Assembly: GCA_040902305.1 (NCBI GenBank)
Contig: JBBDXN010000146.1
Span: 9,612-73,611 of the forward strand
Source of the DNA: CAMLFJ01 sp040902305
Lineage (GTDB): Bacteria; Methylomirabilota; Methylomirabilia; Rokubacteriales; CSP1-6
Reading direction: 5' to 3'
DNA: 64,000 bases
Shown: positions 42,812 through 51,466 of the stretch, piece after piece
How the letters are laid out: the number at the start of each line of letters is the position of its first letter
How positions within the stretch are numbered: position 1 is the stretch's first letter
Program-made: the position numbers and the translations under genes
The notes under the pieces: generated by a model
The model's input: only the letters and a program-made list of their open reading frames with translations
Told to the model about the DNA's origin: nothing
Databases searched by the model: none

Positions 42812-43254
42812 GGCTTGCCGTCTCCGCCGCGCAGGGTCTTGAGCAATTCCTGGTAGCCCGCCTGGCTCGCGTCGTGGGGGGCCTTGTACTCCTCCGAGTG
42901 CTTGGCCAGGATGGTCGCGGCCTGGAAGTAGCCGTCGCGGCTCCAGGTGCCCTCGACGACGGCGCCGCGCGCCTCCGCGAAGAGATCGGGCGGCGTGCCA
43001 CGATGGCGCACCGGCACCGTGGCCTGGCCGTCCGAGAGCGTGAAGCGCAGGTCGAGGCTCCGGGGATCCCACGAGAGCGTGCCGGGCTGGACCATGCCGC
43101 CGAGGCGATAGGCCTTGCCGGGCACCGCGGCTGCGCCCAGCTCGCTCGGGGTGACGAAGTACACCACCGACTGGGTCACGCCCGCGTACACGAGATAGGC
43201 GAGCGCGGCCACGATGACGAGGCCGCCTCCGATGAACTTCGCCTTGCGGTTCAT
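42808..43254 (-). CDS. ccmE: Cytochrome c maturation haem chaperone CcmE
   Basis: A 148-residue membrane-anchored OB-fold protein that binds haem covalently and passes it to CcmF. The haem-linking residue should be His119 in ILAKHSEEYKAP, the LAKHDE-x-Y region of the family. One N-terminal membrane helix at about 7-24. ATG overlaps the ccmD stop. Confidence 0.93.
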   Translation of the reverse strand: MNRKAKFIGGGLVIVAALAYLVYAGVTQSVVYFVTPSELGAAAVPGKAYRLGGMVQPGTLSWDPRSLDLRFTLSDGQATVPVRHRGTPPDLFAEARGAVVEGTWSRDGYFQAATILAKHSEEYKAPHDASQAGYQELLKTLRGGDGKP

Positions 43255-43385
43255 GCCGCGCGCGGTTTCGCGGGCCGGCGCGCGGCGAGCGCGCGGGTCC
43301 GGCGCGCCAGGTGGCGCCAGTAGGCGAGGAGCGCGACGGCGGCGATGCCGTACGCGGCGAGCACGTAGCCCCAGTTGGCCGGCAT
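43251..43385 (-). CDS. ccmD: Haem exporter subunit CcmD
   Basis: A 44-residue single-pass protein (MPANWGYVLAAYGIAAVALL, then a basic tail WRHLARRTRALAARR). Its size, topology and place between ccmC and ccmE define CcmD, which stabilises the CcmABC haem-handling complex. Its ATG overlaps the ccmC stop by one base. Confidence 0.85.
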   Translation of the reverse strand: MPANWGYVLAAYGIAAVALLAYWRHLARRTRALAARRPAKPRAA

Positions 43386-44026
43386 CAGGTCTGCTCCTCG
43401 AGGCGGGCGATCTCCATCCGCCGCGACAGGAAGTAGGCGAACAGCAGGGTGAACGCCACCCAGTTCACGAACAGGGCGAGCCCGATGGCCGGATCGATGG
43501 GGGACCGCTCGGGCCCCAGGATCGTGGAGGGCTGGTGCAGCGCCCGCCACCACTTGACCGAGAAGTGGACGATCGGGATATTGACCGCGCCGAGGATGCC
43601 GACCACCGCCGCGTAGCGGGCCCGCGCGTCGGGCTCCTCGATCAGGCTGCGCAGCAGGAGATAGCCCACGTAGACCAGGAACAGCACTGCGGTCGAGGTG
43701 AGCCGCGCGTCCCAGGTCCACCAGGTGCCCCAGGTCGGCTTGCCCCAGATCGAGCCGGAGACGATGGTGAGACCGGTGAACAGCACGCCGATCTCGCCGG
43801 CCGCGCCGGCCAGGCGGTCCCAGCCGGCGCGGCGAGAGGCCAGGTAGCCGATGCTGCCGAGCAGGACGAGCCCGAAGGCCAGGTAGGCGGTGAGCACCGC
43901 CGGCACGTGGAGATACATGATGCGCTGCACGTTGCCCTGCACGGCCTCGCGGGGGGCATAGCCGAAGCCGGCGGCGAGGCCCGCCACCAGTCCCAGCACC
44001 GTGAGCCAGCCGAGCGCGCGCGTCAT
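43385..44026 (-). CDS. ccmC: Haem exporter CcmC
   Basis: A 213-residue, six-helix haem-handling protein. The tryptophan-rich WWD motif is WGKPTWGTWWTWDARLTS, and periplasmic histidines are in MYLHVPAVLTAY and IVHFSVKWWRALHQP. It loads haem onto CcmE. ATG start just after the ccmB stop. Confidence 0.94.
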   Translation of the reverse strand: MTRALGWLTVLGLVAGLAAGFGYAPREAVQGNVQRIMYLHVPAVLTAYLAFGLVLLGSIGYLASRRAGWDRLAGAAGEIGVLFTGLTIVSGSIWGKPTWGTWWTWDARLTSTAVLFLVYVGYLLLRSLIEEPDARARYAAVVGILGAVNIPIVHFSVKWWRALHQPSTILGPERSPIDPAIGLALFVNWVAFTLLFAYFLSRRMEIARLEEQT

Positions 44027-44027
44027 C

Positions 44028-44807
44028 TCAACCTTCCAGCACGAACTCGAACGTGAGCAGCCCGATCGTGATGTAGACGAGATCGGCGCCGGCGAGCAGC
44101 TTGAGCCAGTGGGCCACGTCGGCCAGCGGCTGGCCCAGCAGCAGGGCCTGGGTGGCGCTCACGGTGGCGAGCAGGATCGGCACCTGCACGGGCAGGAGCA
44201 GCACCGGGAAGAGCAGCTCGCGGGCGCGTATCTGGGTGGTCATCGCCGCGAAGAGCGTGCCCACCGCCGCGAGGCCGATGGTGCCCAGCGCCAGGACCAG
44301 GGCCAGCGGCGCGGCCGGCGTCCAGAGATCCACGTTGTAGAACACGGCGAAGAGTACCACCAGGATGATCTGGACGGCCGTCATCAGCACGCAGTTCCCC
44401 GCGAGCTTGCCGAGATAGATGGCCGACTTGTCGCCGGGGGTGAGCCGCAGGCCCTCCCAGCAGTCGTTCTCGCGCTCGCCGAGGAAGCTCCGGCCGAGGC
44501 CGAGCAGCCCGGCCAGGATGAAGCCGAGCCAGAGCAGGCCCGGCACCGCGGCGGCCAGGCGCTCGCGATCCGGGCCCAGCGCGAACTGGAAGAGGAAGAG
44601 CAGCAGCAGGCAGAAAAACACCAGTGCGTTGGCGTGCTCCTTCGCCCGCCGCTCGATCAGGAGGTCTTTCCAGAGCACTATCAAAGCGCGCCTGGTGTAA
44701 GACGAGACCGCGCTGCGGCTGCGCTCCTTCGCGCAAGCGGATGTCCAGCTCGCTCGAACGTCGCGGATCTCGGGTCGGCGGTTGGGCTCCTTCGCGCCAG
44801 CGCTCAT
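44028..44807 (-). CDS. ccmB: Haem exporter permease CcmB, with odd N-terminal extension
   Basis: The six-helix ABC permease partner of CcmA. Conserved sequence begins at RRALIVLWKDLLIERRAKEH and includes LGRSFLGERENDCWEGLRLT. ATG 44807 is the only clear start and gives 259 residues, about 37 more than normal. That extension contains an imperfect 21-residue repeat (SAGAKEP at residues 2-8 and SACAKER at 23-29), matched by a 63-bp direct repeat in DNA, and no family homology. Either the gene has been extended by a repeat insertion or translation starts internally at a rare codon such as TTG near 44690. Confidence 0.82.
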   Translation of the reverse strand: MSAGAKEPNRRPEIRDVRASWTSACAKERSRSAVSSYTRRALIVLWKDLLIERRAKEHANALVFFCLLLLFLFQFALGPDRERLAAAVPGLLWLGFILAGLLGLGRSFLGERENDCWEGLRLTPGDKSAIYLGKLAGNCVLMTAVQIILVVLFAVFYNVDLWTPAAPLALVLALGTIGLAAVGTLFAAMTTQIRARELLFPVLLLPVQVPILLATVSATQALLLGQPLADVAHWLKLLAGADLVYITIGLLTFEFVLEG

Positions 44808-44824
44808 CCGAGCTGCACGCCCGC

Positions 44825-45532
<708 letters not shown>

Positions 45533-45607
45533 GTCCGTGAAAAAGGGGAAACGGTGGCCCGTCTCCCCCGACCCGCTACGAAGACTGGGTAGGACCCGAC
45601 GATCGCC

Positions 45608-46486
45608 TTACCTGGCCGGGGAATTGGCCATGGCGCGCAGCCGCGCCACCCGCTCCGCGATGGGCGGGTGCGTCGCGAACAGGGTGGTCCAGCCGCCGCC
45701 GGTGAGGGGATTGACGATGAACAGATGCGCGGTCGCGGGCGTGGCGTGCATCGGCGCCACCTTGGACGCCATCTCGAGCTTCTCGAGCGCCTTGGCCAGG
45801 CCCCAGGGCTGGCCGGCGATCTTGGCGCCGCTGGCATCGGCCTGGAACTCCCGGGAGCGCGAGACCGCGAGCTGGATCAGCATGGCCGCGATCGGGGCCA
45901 GCACGATCATCAGCAGCCCGCCGACCAGGCCGCCGCCCCCCGACTCGGAGTTGTCGCTGTCGCGCCGGCCGCCGCCGAAGATCATCGCCCACTGGGCCAT
46001 CTGGGCCATGTACGTGATGGCCCCGGCCAGGGTGGCGGCGATGGCCATGATCAGCGTGTCACGGTTCTGCACGTGGGACAGCTCGTGGGCCAGCACGCCC
46101 TCCAGCTCGTCCTCGCTCATGATGCGGAGGATCCCGTCCGTGACCGCCACCGCGGCGTGCTGCGGGTTGCGGCCGGTGGCGAAGGCGTTCGGGGTCTCTT
46201 GCGGGATGATGTAGACCCGCGGCATCGGCATGCCCGCGCGGGTCGCCAGGGTCCGGACGATGCGGTAGAGCCCGGGGGCCGACGCCTCGTCCACCGGCTG
46301 GGCCCGGTACATGGCGAGCACGATGCGGTCGGAGAACCAGTAGCTCCCGAAGTTCATCACCATGGCCAGCACGAAGGCCATGACCATGCCGCTTTGCCCG
46401 CCGAGCGCCCCGCCGATGAGCACGAGCAGCATGGTCAGGGCCGCCAGCAGGACACCGGTCTTCATGAGGCTTGCCATGGTGCTCAT
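45608..46486 (-). CDS. htpX: Membrane zinc metalloprotease HtpX
   Basis: A 292-residue M48B protease with N-terminal membrane helices (about 10-30 and 33-52), zinc motif LAHELSHVQNRDTL, and the third-ligand region SREFQADASGAKI. It degrades misfolded membrane proteins. Two starts fit: ATG 46486 directly abutting GGGAGG, and ATG 46477, which has better spacing (9 nt) from that ribosome binding site. A TAGCAT -10-like hexamer lies about 12 nt before the first ATG. Confidence 0.94.
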   Translation of the reverse strand: MSTMASLMKTGVLLAALTMLLVLIGGALGGQSGMVMAFVLAMVMNFGSYWFSDRIVLAMYRAQPVDEASAPGLYRIVRTLATRAGMPMPRVYIIPQETPNAFATGRNPQHAAVAVTDGILRIMSEDELEGVLAHELSHVQNRDTLIMAIAATLAGAITYMAQMAQWAMIFGGGRRDSDNSESGGGGLVGGLLMIVLAPIAAMLIQLAVSRSREFQADASGAKIAGQPWGLAKALEKLEMASKVAPMHATPATAHLFIVNPLTGGGWTTLFATHPPIAERVARLRAMANSPAR

Positions 46487-46556
46487 CCTCCCGACCGAAT
46501 GCTAGCAGTCGACCCCCGGACCGTCAAGCAAGTGGGGAGGTTAGCGGGCATTGGAG

Positions 46557-46585
46557 TTGACAAGGGGTACCCCCGTGCTTATACT
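46557..46585 (+). promoter_or_regulatory. Strong promoter of the yceD-rpmF-plsX-fab operon with palindromic spacer
   Basis: TTGACA (46557-46562) and TATACT (46580-46585) are separated by 17 bp, the best sigma-70 match in the window. The spacer contains the perfect palindrome GGGGTACCCC (46564-46573), a candidate operator. Transcription should begin near 46592, leaving a leader of about 50 nt before GTG 46641. Confidence 0.75.
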
Positions 46586-46640
46586 GACGCGTCTCAAGGG
46601 AAACTCCTTAATTGACAGAAAGTTAGGCGAGGTTGTTCAC

Positions 46641-47150
46641 GTGCTCATCCAGGTTGCCGACATTCCCCCCGACGGGCTGCGTATCGAGGGAACCGCCGAC
46701 TTCCCGCGGCCGTTCCAGGATGCCGCCTGGACCCTCGACGACCTCGCGCTGACCGTCGAGAAGGACGGTGACACGGTCTTCGTCCGCGGGGATCTCTCGG
46801 CCCGGGTGCCGCTCACGTGCGGGCGGTGCCTGGAGGCCTACGCGGTGGCCGTCCACCCGACGGTGGATGCCCGCTTCGTGCCCGCTCCGGCGACCCGTGG
46901 GGAGGAGCGCGAGCTGGGCACCGCCGACCTCGAGACGGACGTCTATCAGCACGGGAGCCTCGACCTCACGGCCCTGCTCGAGACCGAGACTACCCTGGCC
47001 CTGCCCATGAAGCCGCTGTGCCGGGAAGCCTGCCGCGGGCTGTGCCCCGTGTGCGGCGGCAACCGCAACGCCACGGCCTGCGCGTGCGAGACGCGCGCGC
47101 CCGACCCCCGCTGGACGGCCCTCAAGGACTGGGCCGGCCGGCCGAGATAG
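46641..47150 (+). CDS. yceD: YceD/DUF177 family protein
   Basis: A 169-residue protein of the DUF177 family that almost always precedes rpmF and is linked to 23S rRNA processing or accumulation. Family marks are VRGDLSARVPLTCGRCLEAY and the C-terminal four-cysteine knuckle CREACRGLCPVCGGNRN. GTG 46641 is preferred: AGGCGAGG lies 8 nt upstream, whereas earlier in-frame starts fall within or before the promoter. Confidence 0.88.
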   Translation: MLIQVADIPPDGLRIEGTADFPRPFQDAAWTLDDLALTVEKDGDTVFVRGDLSARVPLTCGRCLEAYAVAVHPTVDARFVPAPATRGEERELGTADLETDVYQHGSLDLTALLETETTLALPMKPLCREACRGLCPVCGGNRNATACACETRAPDPRWTALKDWAGRPR

Positions 47151-47169
47151 AGGAGACAGGAGCGACCCG

Positions 47170-47352
47170 ATGCCTCTGCCCAAGCGACGACACTCCAAGA
47201 CCCGCGGCCGCAAGCGGCGCACGCACTACAAGATGGTCGCCCCCACGCGGTCTCTCTGCCCGCAGTGCCGCGAGGTCAAGCCCCCCCACCACATCTGCCC
47301 CCACTGCGGTTTCTACAAGGGGCGGGAAGTCATCTCGGTCGAAGGAGAATAG
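47170..47352 (+). CDS. rpmF: 50S ribosomal protein L32
   Basis: A 60-residue ribosomal protein. The N-terminus MPLPKRRHSKTRGRKRR is the L32 signature, and the zinc-binding set CPQC plus CPHCG is complete, so this is the C+ (zinc-containing) form. GGAGACAGGAG lies upstream of the ATG. Its place ahead of plsX is the common arrangement. Confidence 0.97.
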   Translation: MPLPKRRHSKTRGRKRRTHYKMVAPTRSLCPQCREVKPPHHICPHCGFYKGREVISVEGE

Positions 47353-47377
47353 CTTCCGGCCGAGCCCGGCCGTGCCA

Positions 47378-47383
47378 TAAGAT
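47378..47383 (+). promoter_or_regulatory. Possible internal -10 element before plsX
   Basis: TAAGAT ends 7 nt before the plsX ATG, with a weak TTCCGG at -35 distance. It would give a leaderless plsX message in addition to read-through from the main promoter. Confidence 0.3.
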
Positions 47384-47390
47384 CGGCGCC

Positions 47391-48416
47391 ATGAAGATCG
47401 CGGTCGACGCCATGGGAGGCGATTTCGGCCCGGCCGTCGTGGTCGAGGGCGCGGTGGCGGCGTGCCGGGAGTTCGGGCTGGCCTCGGTGCTGGTGGGGGA
47501 CCGGGCGGCCATCGAGCGGGAGATCGGGCGGCTCGGGGCCCAGGACCTGCCGGTCACGGTGCGTCACGCCTCGCAGGTGGTGGGGATGGCGGAGGCGCCC
47601 TCGCAGGCGCTCCGCCGCAAGCGCGACTCGTCGCTGCGGGTGGCCGCCGAGCTGGTGAAGGAAGGCGAGTGCGGCGCCATCGTCTCCGCGGGCAATACCG
47701 GCGCGGCCATGGCGATCAGCATGTACGTGATGGGCGTGCTGCCGGGGGTGGACCGGCCCGCGATCGCGGCGCCGCTGCCGAGCCTGGCCGGCTACACCGT
47801 GCTGATCGACGCGGGAGCCAACGTGGATCCCAAGCCCCGCCAGCTCTTCCAGTTCGCGGTGATGGGGCACGTCTACTCGCGGCACATCGTCGGCAAGGAC
47901 AATCCGCGGGTCGGCCTGCTGTCGGTGGGGGAGGAGGAGGGCAAGGGCAACGAGCTCACCCGCGAGGCCTACGAAGCCCTGCGCGGCTCGTCGCTCAACT
48001 TCATCGGCAACATCGAGGGGCGCGACATCTACAACGGGCGCTGCGACGTGGTGGTGACCGACGGCTTCACCGGCAACGTCTGCCTCAAGGTCTCCGAGAG
48101 CCTGGCCGAGATGCTCACCGCGATGATCCGCGAGGAGCTGTCGCGCGACATCCTCTCGGTGGCGGGGGCGGCCCTGTCCCGGCGGGCGTTCGCGCGCCTG
48201 AAGCGCCGGGTGGACTACACCGAGATGGGCGGGGCCCCCTTGCTCGGCATGAACGGCGCCGCCATCATCTGCCACGGGGCCTCGCCGGTGAAGGCGATCA
48301 AGAATGCGGTGCGCGTGGCCGCCGACTGGGTGCGCAACGACGTGAACCAGCACATCAAGACCGCGCTCGAGGCCGAGGCCGTCCTCGCCGAGGGACGGGA
48401 GGGAGGCCGCGAATGA
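47391..48416 (+). CDS. plsX: Phosphate acyltransferase PlsX
   Basis: A 341-residue enzyme that makes acyl-phosphate from acyl-ACP for phospholipid synthesis with PlsY. Family blocks: KIAVDAMGGDFGPAVVVEGA at the start, IVSAGNTGAAMA, and DGFTGNVCLKVSE. The ATG at 47391 is at the conserved N-terminus; ATGA overlap with fabH. Confidence 0.95.
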   Translation: MKIAVDAMGGDFGPAVVVEGAVAACREFGLASVLVGDRAAIEREIGRLGAQDLPVTVRHASQVVGMAEAPSQALRRKRDSSLRVAAELVKEGECGAIVSAGNTGAAMAISMYVMGVLPGVDRPAIAAPLPSLAGYTVLIDAGANVDPKPRQLFQFAVMGHVYSRHIVGKDNPRVGLLSVGEEEGKGNELTREAYEALRGSSLNFIGNIEGRDIYNGRCDVVVTDGFTGNVCLKVSESLAEMLTAMIREELSRDILSVAGAALSRRAFARLKRRVDYTEMGGAPLLGMNGAAIICHGASPVKAIKNAVRVAADWVRNDVNQHIKTALEAEAVLAEGREGGRE

Positions 48417-49393
48417 ACCGGGCTCGCATCATCGGCGTGGGCGCGTTCGCACCGAAGCGGATCCTGACCAACCGGGAGCTCGAGAAGATGATCGAGACCT
48501 CCGACGAGTGGATCGTCCAGCGCACCGGGATCCACGAGCGCCACATCGTCGACGAGGGCGAGGGGCCGGCGGACCTGGCCATCCGGGCCGCCCAGCAGGC
48601 GATGGAGCGGGCCCAGGTCACCGCGGAGGAGATCGACTTCATCGTGGTGGGCACCACCGCGGGGGACATGCATTTCCCCACCACCGCCAACCTCGTCCAG
48701 CACCGCCTGGGCTGCCGCAACGCGGGCTCGGTGGACGTCTACGCGGCCTGCTCGGGCTCGGTCTACAGCCTGTCCATCGGCGCCCAGTACGTCCAGACCG
48801 GCAAGTACCGCACCGTGCTGTGCATCGGGGCCGACTGCCTCTCCCGCATCACCGACTTCACCGACCGCGGTACCTGCATCCTGCTCGCCGACGCGGCAGG
48901 GGCGGCGGTGCTCCGCCCTTCCCCCGACGAGTCGGGCATCATCGACACCGATCTCTACTCGGACGGCCGCTACGGCGATCTGCTGATCCAGCCCGCGGGG
49001 GGCTCGCTGCGTCCCGCCACCCACGAGACGGTGGACCAGGGGCTGCACTTCGCCAAGATGAAGGGCAACGAGGTCTTCAAGGTCGCGGTGCGGATGTTCG
49101 GCGACTGCGCCGAGCGCATCCTGAAGAACAATGGCTTCGCGGCCGCCGACCTCGACCTCTTCGTGCCGCACCAGGCGAACCTCCGCATCATCGAGGCCGC
49201 GGTCAAGCGCCTCAAGCTGCCGATGGACCGCGTGATGCTCAACGTGGAGCGCTACGGCAATACCGGCGCCGCCTCGGTCTACGTGGCGCTCGAGGAGGCG
49301 TGGTCGACCGGTCGCCTCAAGACCGGCGATCTCGTGCTGATGGCCGCCTTCGGGGGCGGCTTCACCTGGGGCGCGGCGCTGCTGCGATGGTAG
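48413..49393 (+). CDS. fabH: 3-oxoacyl-ACP synthase III (KASIII)
   Basis: A 326-residue initiating condensing enzyme that joins acetyl-CoA (or a branched primer) to malonyl-ACP. The catalytic triad is Cys113 (YAACSGSVY), His253 (VPHQANLRI) and Asn283 (YGNTGAASV). The start overlaps plsX by 4 nt and the stop overlaps fabD by 7 nt. Confidence 0.95.
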   Translation: MNRARIIGVGAFAPKRILTNRELEKMIETSDEWIVQRTGIHERHIVDEGEGPADLAIRAAQQAMERAQVTAEEIDFIVVGTTAGDMHFPTTANLVQHRLGCRNAGSVDVYAACSGSVYSLSIGAQYVQTGKYRTVLCIGADCLSRITDFTDRGTCILLADAAGAAVLRPSPDESGIIDTDLYSDGRYGDLLIQPAGGSLRPATHETVDQGLHFAKMKGNEVFKVAVRMFGDCAERILKNNGFAAADLDLFVPHQANLRIIEAAVKRLKLPMDRVMLNVERYGNTGAASVYVALEEAWSTGRLKTGDLVLMAAFGGGFTWGAALLRW

Positions 49394-50337
49394 CGGGCGC
49401 GATCGCCTTCCTCTTTCCCGGCCAGGGCTCGCAGGAGGTCGGGATGGGCCGCGCCCTCGCGGAGCGCTCGCCCGCCGCGGCGGCGGTGTGGGCCGAGGCG
49501 GACGCCGCGCTCGGCTTCCCGCTCTCGACGCTCTGCTTCGAGGGGCCCGCCGCCGACCTCGCCCTGACTGCGAACACCCAGCCCGCCGTGCTCACCACGA
49601 GCGTGGCCGCCACCGCCGCGCTGGCCGAGCGGGGCGTGACTCCGGGGCTGGCCGCGGGCCACAGTCTCGGCGAGTACTCCGCCCTCGTGGTCGCGGGCGC
49701 GCTGCGCTTCGCGGACGCGCTGCGGCTGGTGCGCCGGCGCGGCGAGTTCATGCAGGAGGCGGTGCCGGTGGGCACCGGCGCGATGGCCGCGCTGCTGGGC
49801 GTGGAGCTGGCGACCGCCGAGCAGGTCTGCGCGGAGGCCGCGCAGGGCGAGGTGGTCGGGGTGGCCAATATCAACTCGCCGGGCCAGATCGTCATCGCGG
49901 GGCACCGGAGCGCGGTGGAGCGCGCGGTCGCGGCGGCGGCGGCGCGCGGAGGCAAGAAGAGCGTGCTGCTCCCGGTGAGCGCGCCCTTCCACTGCGCGCT
50001 CATGAAGCCGGCGGCGGACCGCTTGGCCGCCGAGCTGGAGCGGGTGCCGGTGAGCGCCCCGCGCATTCCCGTGGTGAGGAACGCCGACGGCGGGGTGACC
50101 AGGACCGCGGACGAGGTGAAGCCCTTCCTGGTGCAGCAGGTGGCGAGCCCGGTGCGCTGGACGGCATGCACGGAGCGCCTGCAGCGCGAAGGGGCCACCG
50201 CGTTCCTGGAAGTCGGGCCGGGGCGCGTGCTGACCGGGCTGCTGAAGCGCACGCTCGACGGCGCGCGCGGCCACCCGGTGGAGGATCCGGCGTCCCTGGA
50301 CCGGGCGGTCGCGGCGGTCGCGGGAGGCGCGGGGTGA
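49387..50337 (+). CDS. fabD: Malonyl-CoA:ACP transacylase
   Basis: A 316-residue acyltransferase. Opening AFLFPGQGSQEVGMG, the nucleophile Ser93 in GHSLGEYSAL and the catalytic His202 in SAPFHCALM are all in the family positions. It supplies malonyl-ACP for FabH and FabF. ATG 49387 lies within the last codons of fabH; GTGA overlap with fabG. Confidence 0.95.
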   Translation: MVAGAIAFLFPGQGSQEVGMGRALAERSPAAAAVWAEADAALGFPLSTLCFEGPAADLALTANTQPAVLTTSVAATAALAERGVTPGLAAGHSLGEYSALVVAGALRFADALRLVRRRGEFMQEAVPVGTGAMAALLGVELATAEQVCAEAAQGEVVGVANINSPGQIVIAGHRSAVERAVAAAAARGGKKSVLLPVSAPFHCALMKPAADRLAAELERVPVSAPRIPVVRNADGGVTRTADEVKPFLVQQVASPVRWTACTERLQREGATAFLEVGPGRVLTGLLKRTLDGARGHPVEDPASLDRAVAAVAGGAG

Positions 50338-51086
50338 CCGAGGCGAAGGCCCTGGCCGGGAAGGTCGCGATCGTCACGGGCGGCAGCCGCGGTATCGGCC
50401 TGGCGATCGCCCGGTTGCTGGCAGAGGACGGCGCCTCCGTGGTAGTCTCGGGCCGCGACGCGGCGCGTCTCGACGCGGCGGCGAAAGAGCTGGAATCGCT
50501 GGGCGCCCCGTCGCTCGCGGTGGCGGCCGACGCGGCCAAGCGCGAGGACACCGATCGCTTGATCGACGCGACCCGGGAGCGGTTCGCGCGCATCGACGTG
50601 GTCGTGAACAACGCCGGGATCACGCGGGATCAGCTCCTGGTCCGGATGAAGGACGACGACTGGGACCAGGTGCTCGACACGAACCTGCGCGGCGTCTTTC
50701 TGATGACCCGCGCGGCGGCCAAGGTGATGATGAGGCAGAAGAGCGGGCGTATCGTGAACATCGCGTCCACCGCCGGGGCGATGGGCAATCCCGGGCAGGT
50801 GAACTACTCGGCGGCGAAGGCGGGGGTGATCGGGCTCACCAAGGCGGCGGCGCGGGAGCTGGCGCACTGGAACATCCTGGTGAACGCGGTGGCTCCCGGG
50901 TTGATCGAGACCGACATGGCGGCCGGGATTCCCGCGGAGGCGCGCGAGGCGATGCTCCAGCAGGTGCCGCTCAAGCGCATCGGCCAGGGCCGGGAGGTGG
51001 CGGAGGTGGTGCGGTTCCTGGCCGGCGACGGGGCGAGCTACATCACCGGCCAGACGATTCACGTCAACGGCGGCCTCTACGTCTAA
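50334..51086 (+). CDS. fabG: 3-oxoacyl-ACP reductase
   Basis: A 250-residue NADPH-dependent short-chain reductase. TGGSRGIG binds the cofactor, NNAGITRDQLLVRM and the catalytic Tyr158-x3-Lys162 in NYSAAKAG are typical FabG, and the C-terminus reads ITGQTIHVNGGLYV. GTG start. Followed by a REP element that separates it from acpP. Confidence 0.95.
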   Translation: MTEAKALAGKVAIVTGGSRGIGLAIARLLAEDGASVVVSGRDAARLDAAAKELESLGAPSLAVAADAAKREDTDRLIDATRERFARIDVVVNNAGITRDQLLVRMKDDDWDQVLDTNLRGVFLMTRAAAKVMMRQKSGRIVNIASTAGAMGNPGQVNYSAAKAGVIGLTKAAARELAHWNILVNAVAPGLIETDMAAGIPAEAREAMLQQVPLKRIGQGREVAEVVRFLAGDGASYITGQTIHVNGGLYV

Positions 51087-51089
51087 CTC

Positions 51090-51172
51090 GCCCCTCACCC
51101 TGCCCTCTCCCCTCAGGGGAGAGGGTGACTGAAATCCCTCGCCCCGAAGGGGGAGAGGGTAGGGTGAGGGGG
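51090..51172. repeat. REP element B, copy 7
   Basis: A palindrome between fabG and acpP: CCCTCACCCTGCCCTCTCCC at the left, GGGGGAGAGGGTAGGGTGAG at the right. No 15-bp edge units are present. As a transcribed hairpin pair in the fab operon it could affect relative acpP expression. Confidence 0.88.
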
Positions 51173-51206
51173 ATCTCACTATCAATCGCAGTCAGGAGGG
51201 GAGGGC

Positions 51207-51443
51207 ATGGCGAAGCCGGTTGAGGAGCGCGTGAAAGAGATCATTGTCGAGCAGCTCGGGGTGGAAGAGGACGAGGTGTTGCCGGCCGCGAAGTTCATCG
51301 AGGACCTCGGGGCCGATTCTCTGGACACCGTCGAGCTGGTGATGGCCTTCGAGGAAGAGTTCGACCTCGAGATCCCGGACGAGGACGCCGAGAAGATCGC
51401 CACCGTCGGGGACGCCATCAGCTACATCAAGGAGAACGCCTGA
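51207..51443 (+). CDS. acpP: Acyl carrier protein
   Basis: A 78-residue, strongly acidic carrier. Ser38 in GADSLDTVELVMAFEEEF is the phosphopantetheine site. The strong ribosome binding site AGGAGGGGAGG precedes the ATG, fitting a protein needed in excess. Confidence 0.97.
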   Translation: MAKPVEERVKEIIVEQLGVEEDEVLPAAKFIEDLGADSLDTVELVMAFEEEFDLEIPDEDAEKIATVGDAISYIKENA

Positions 51444-51466
51444 GGGCCGGGCCAGGGGAGGGGCGC

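Noticed and set aside
46551..46640. Longer start for the YceD protein
   Set aside because: ATG 46551 lies upstream of the promoter -35 and would not be transcribed from it; GTG 46641 has a ribosome binding site.
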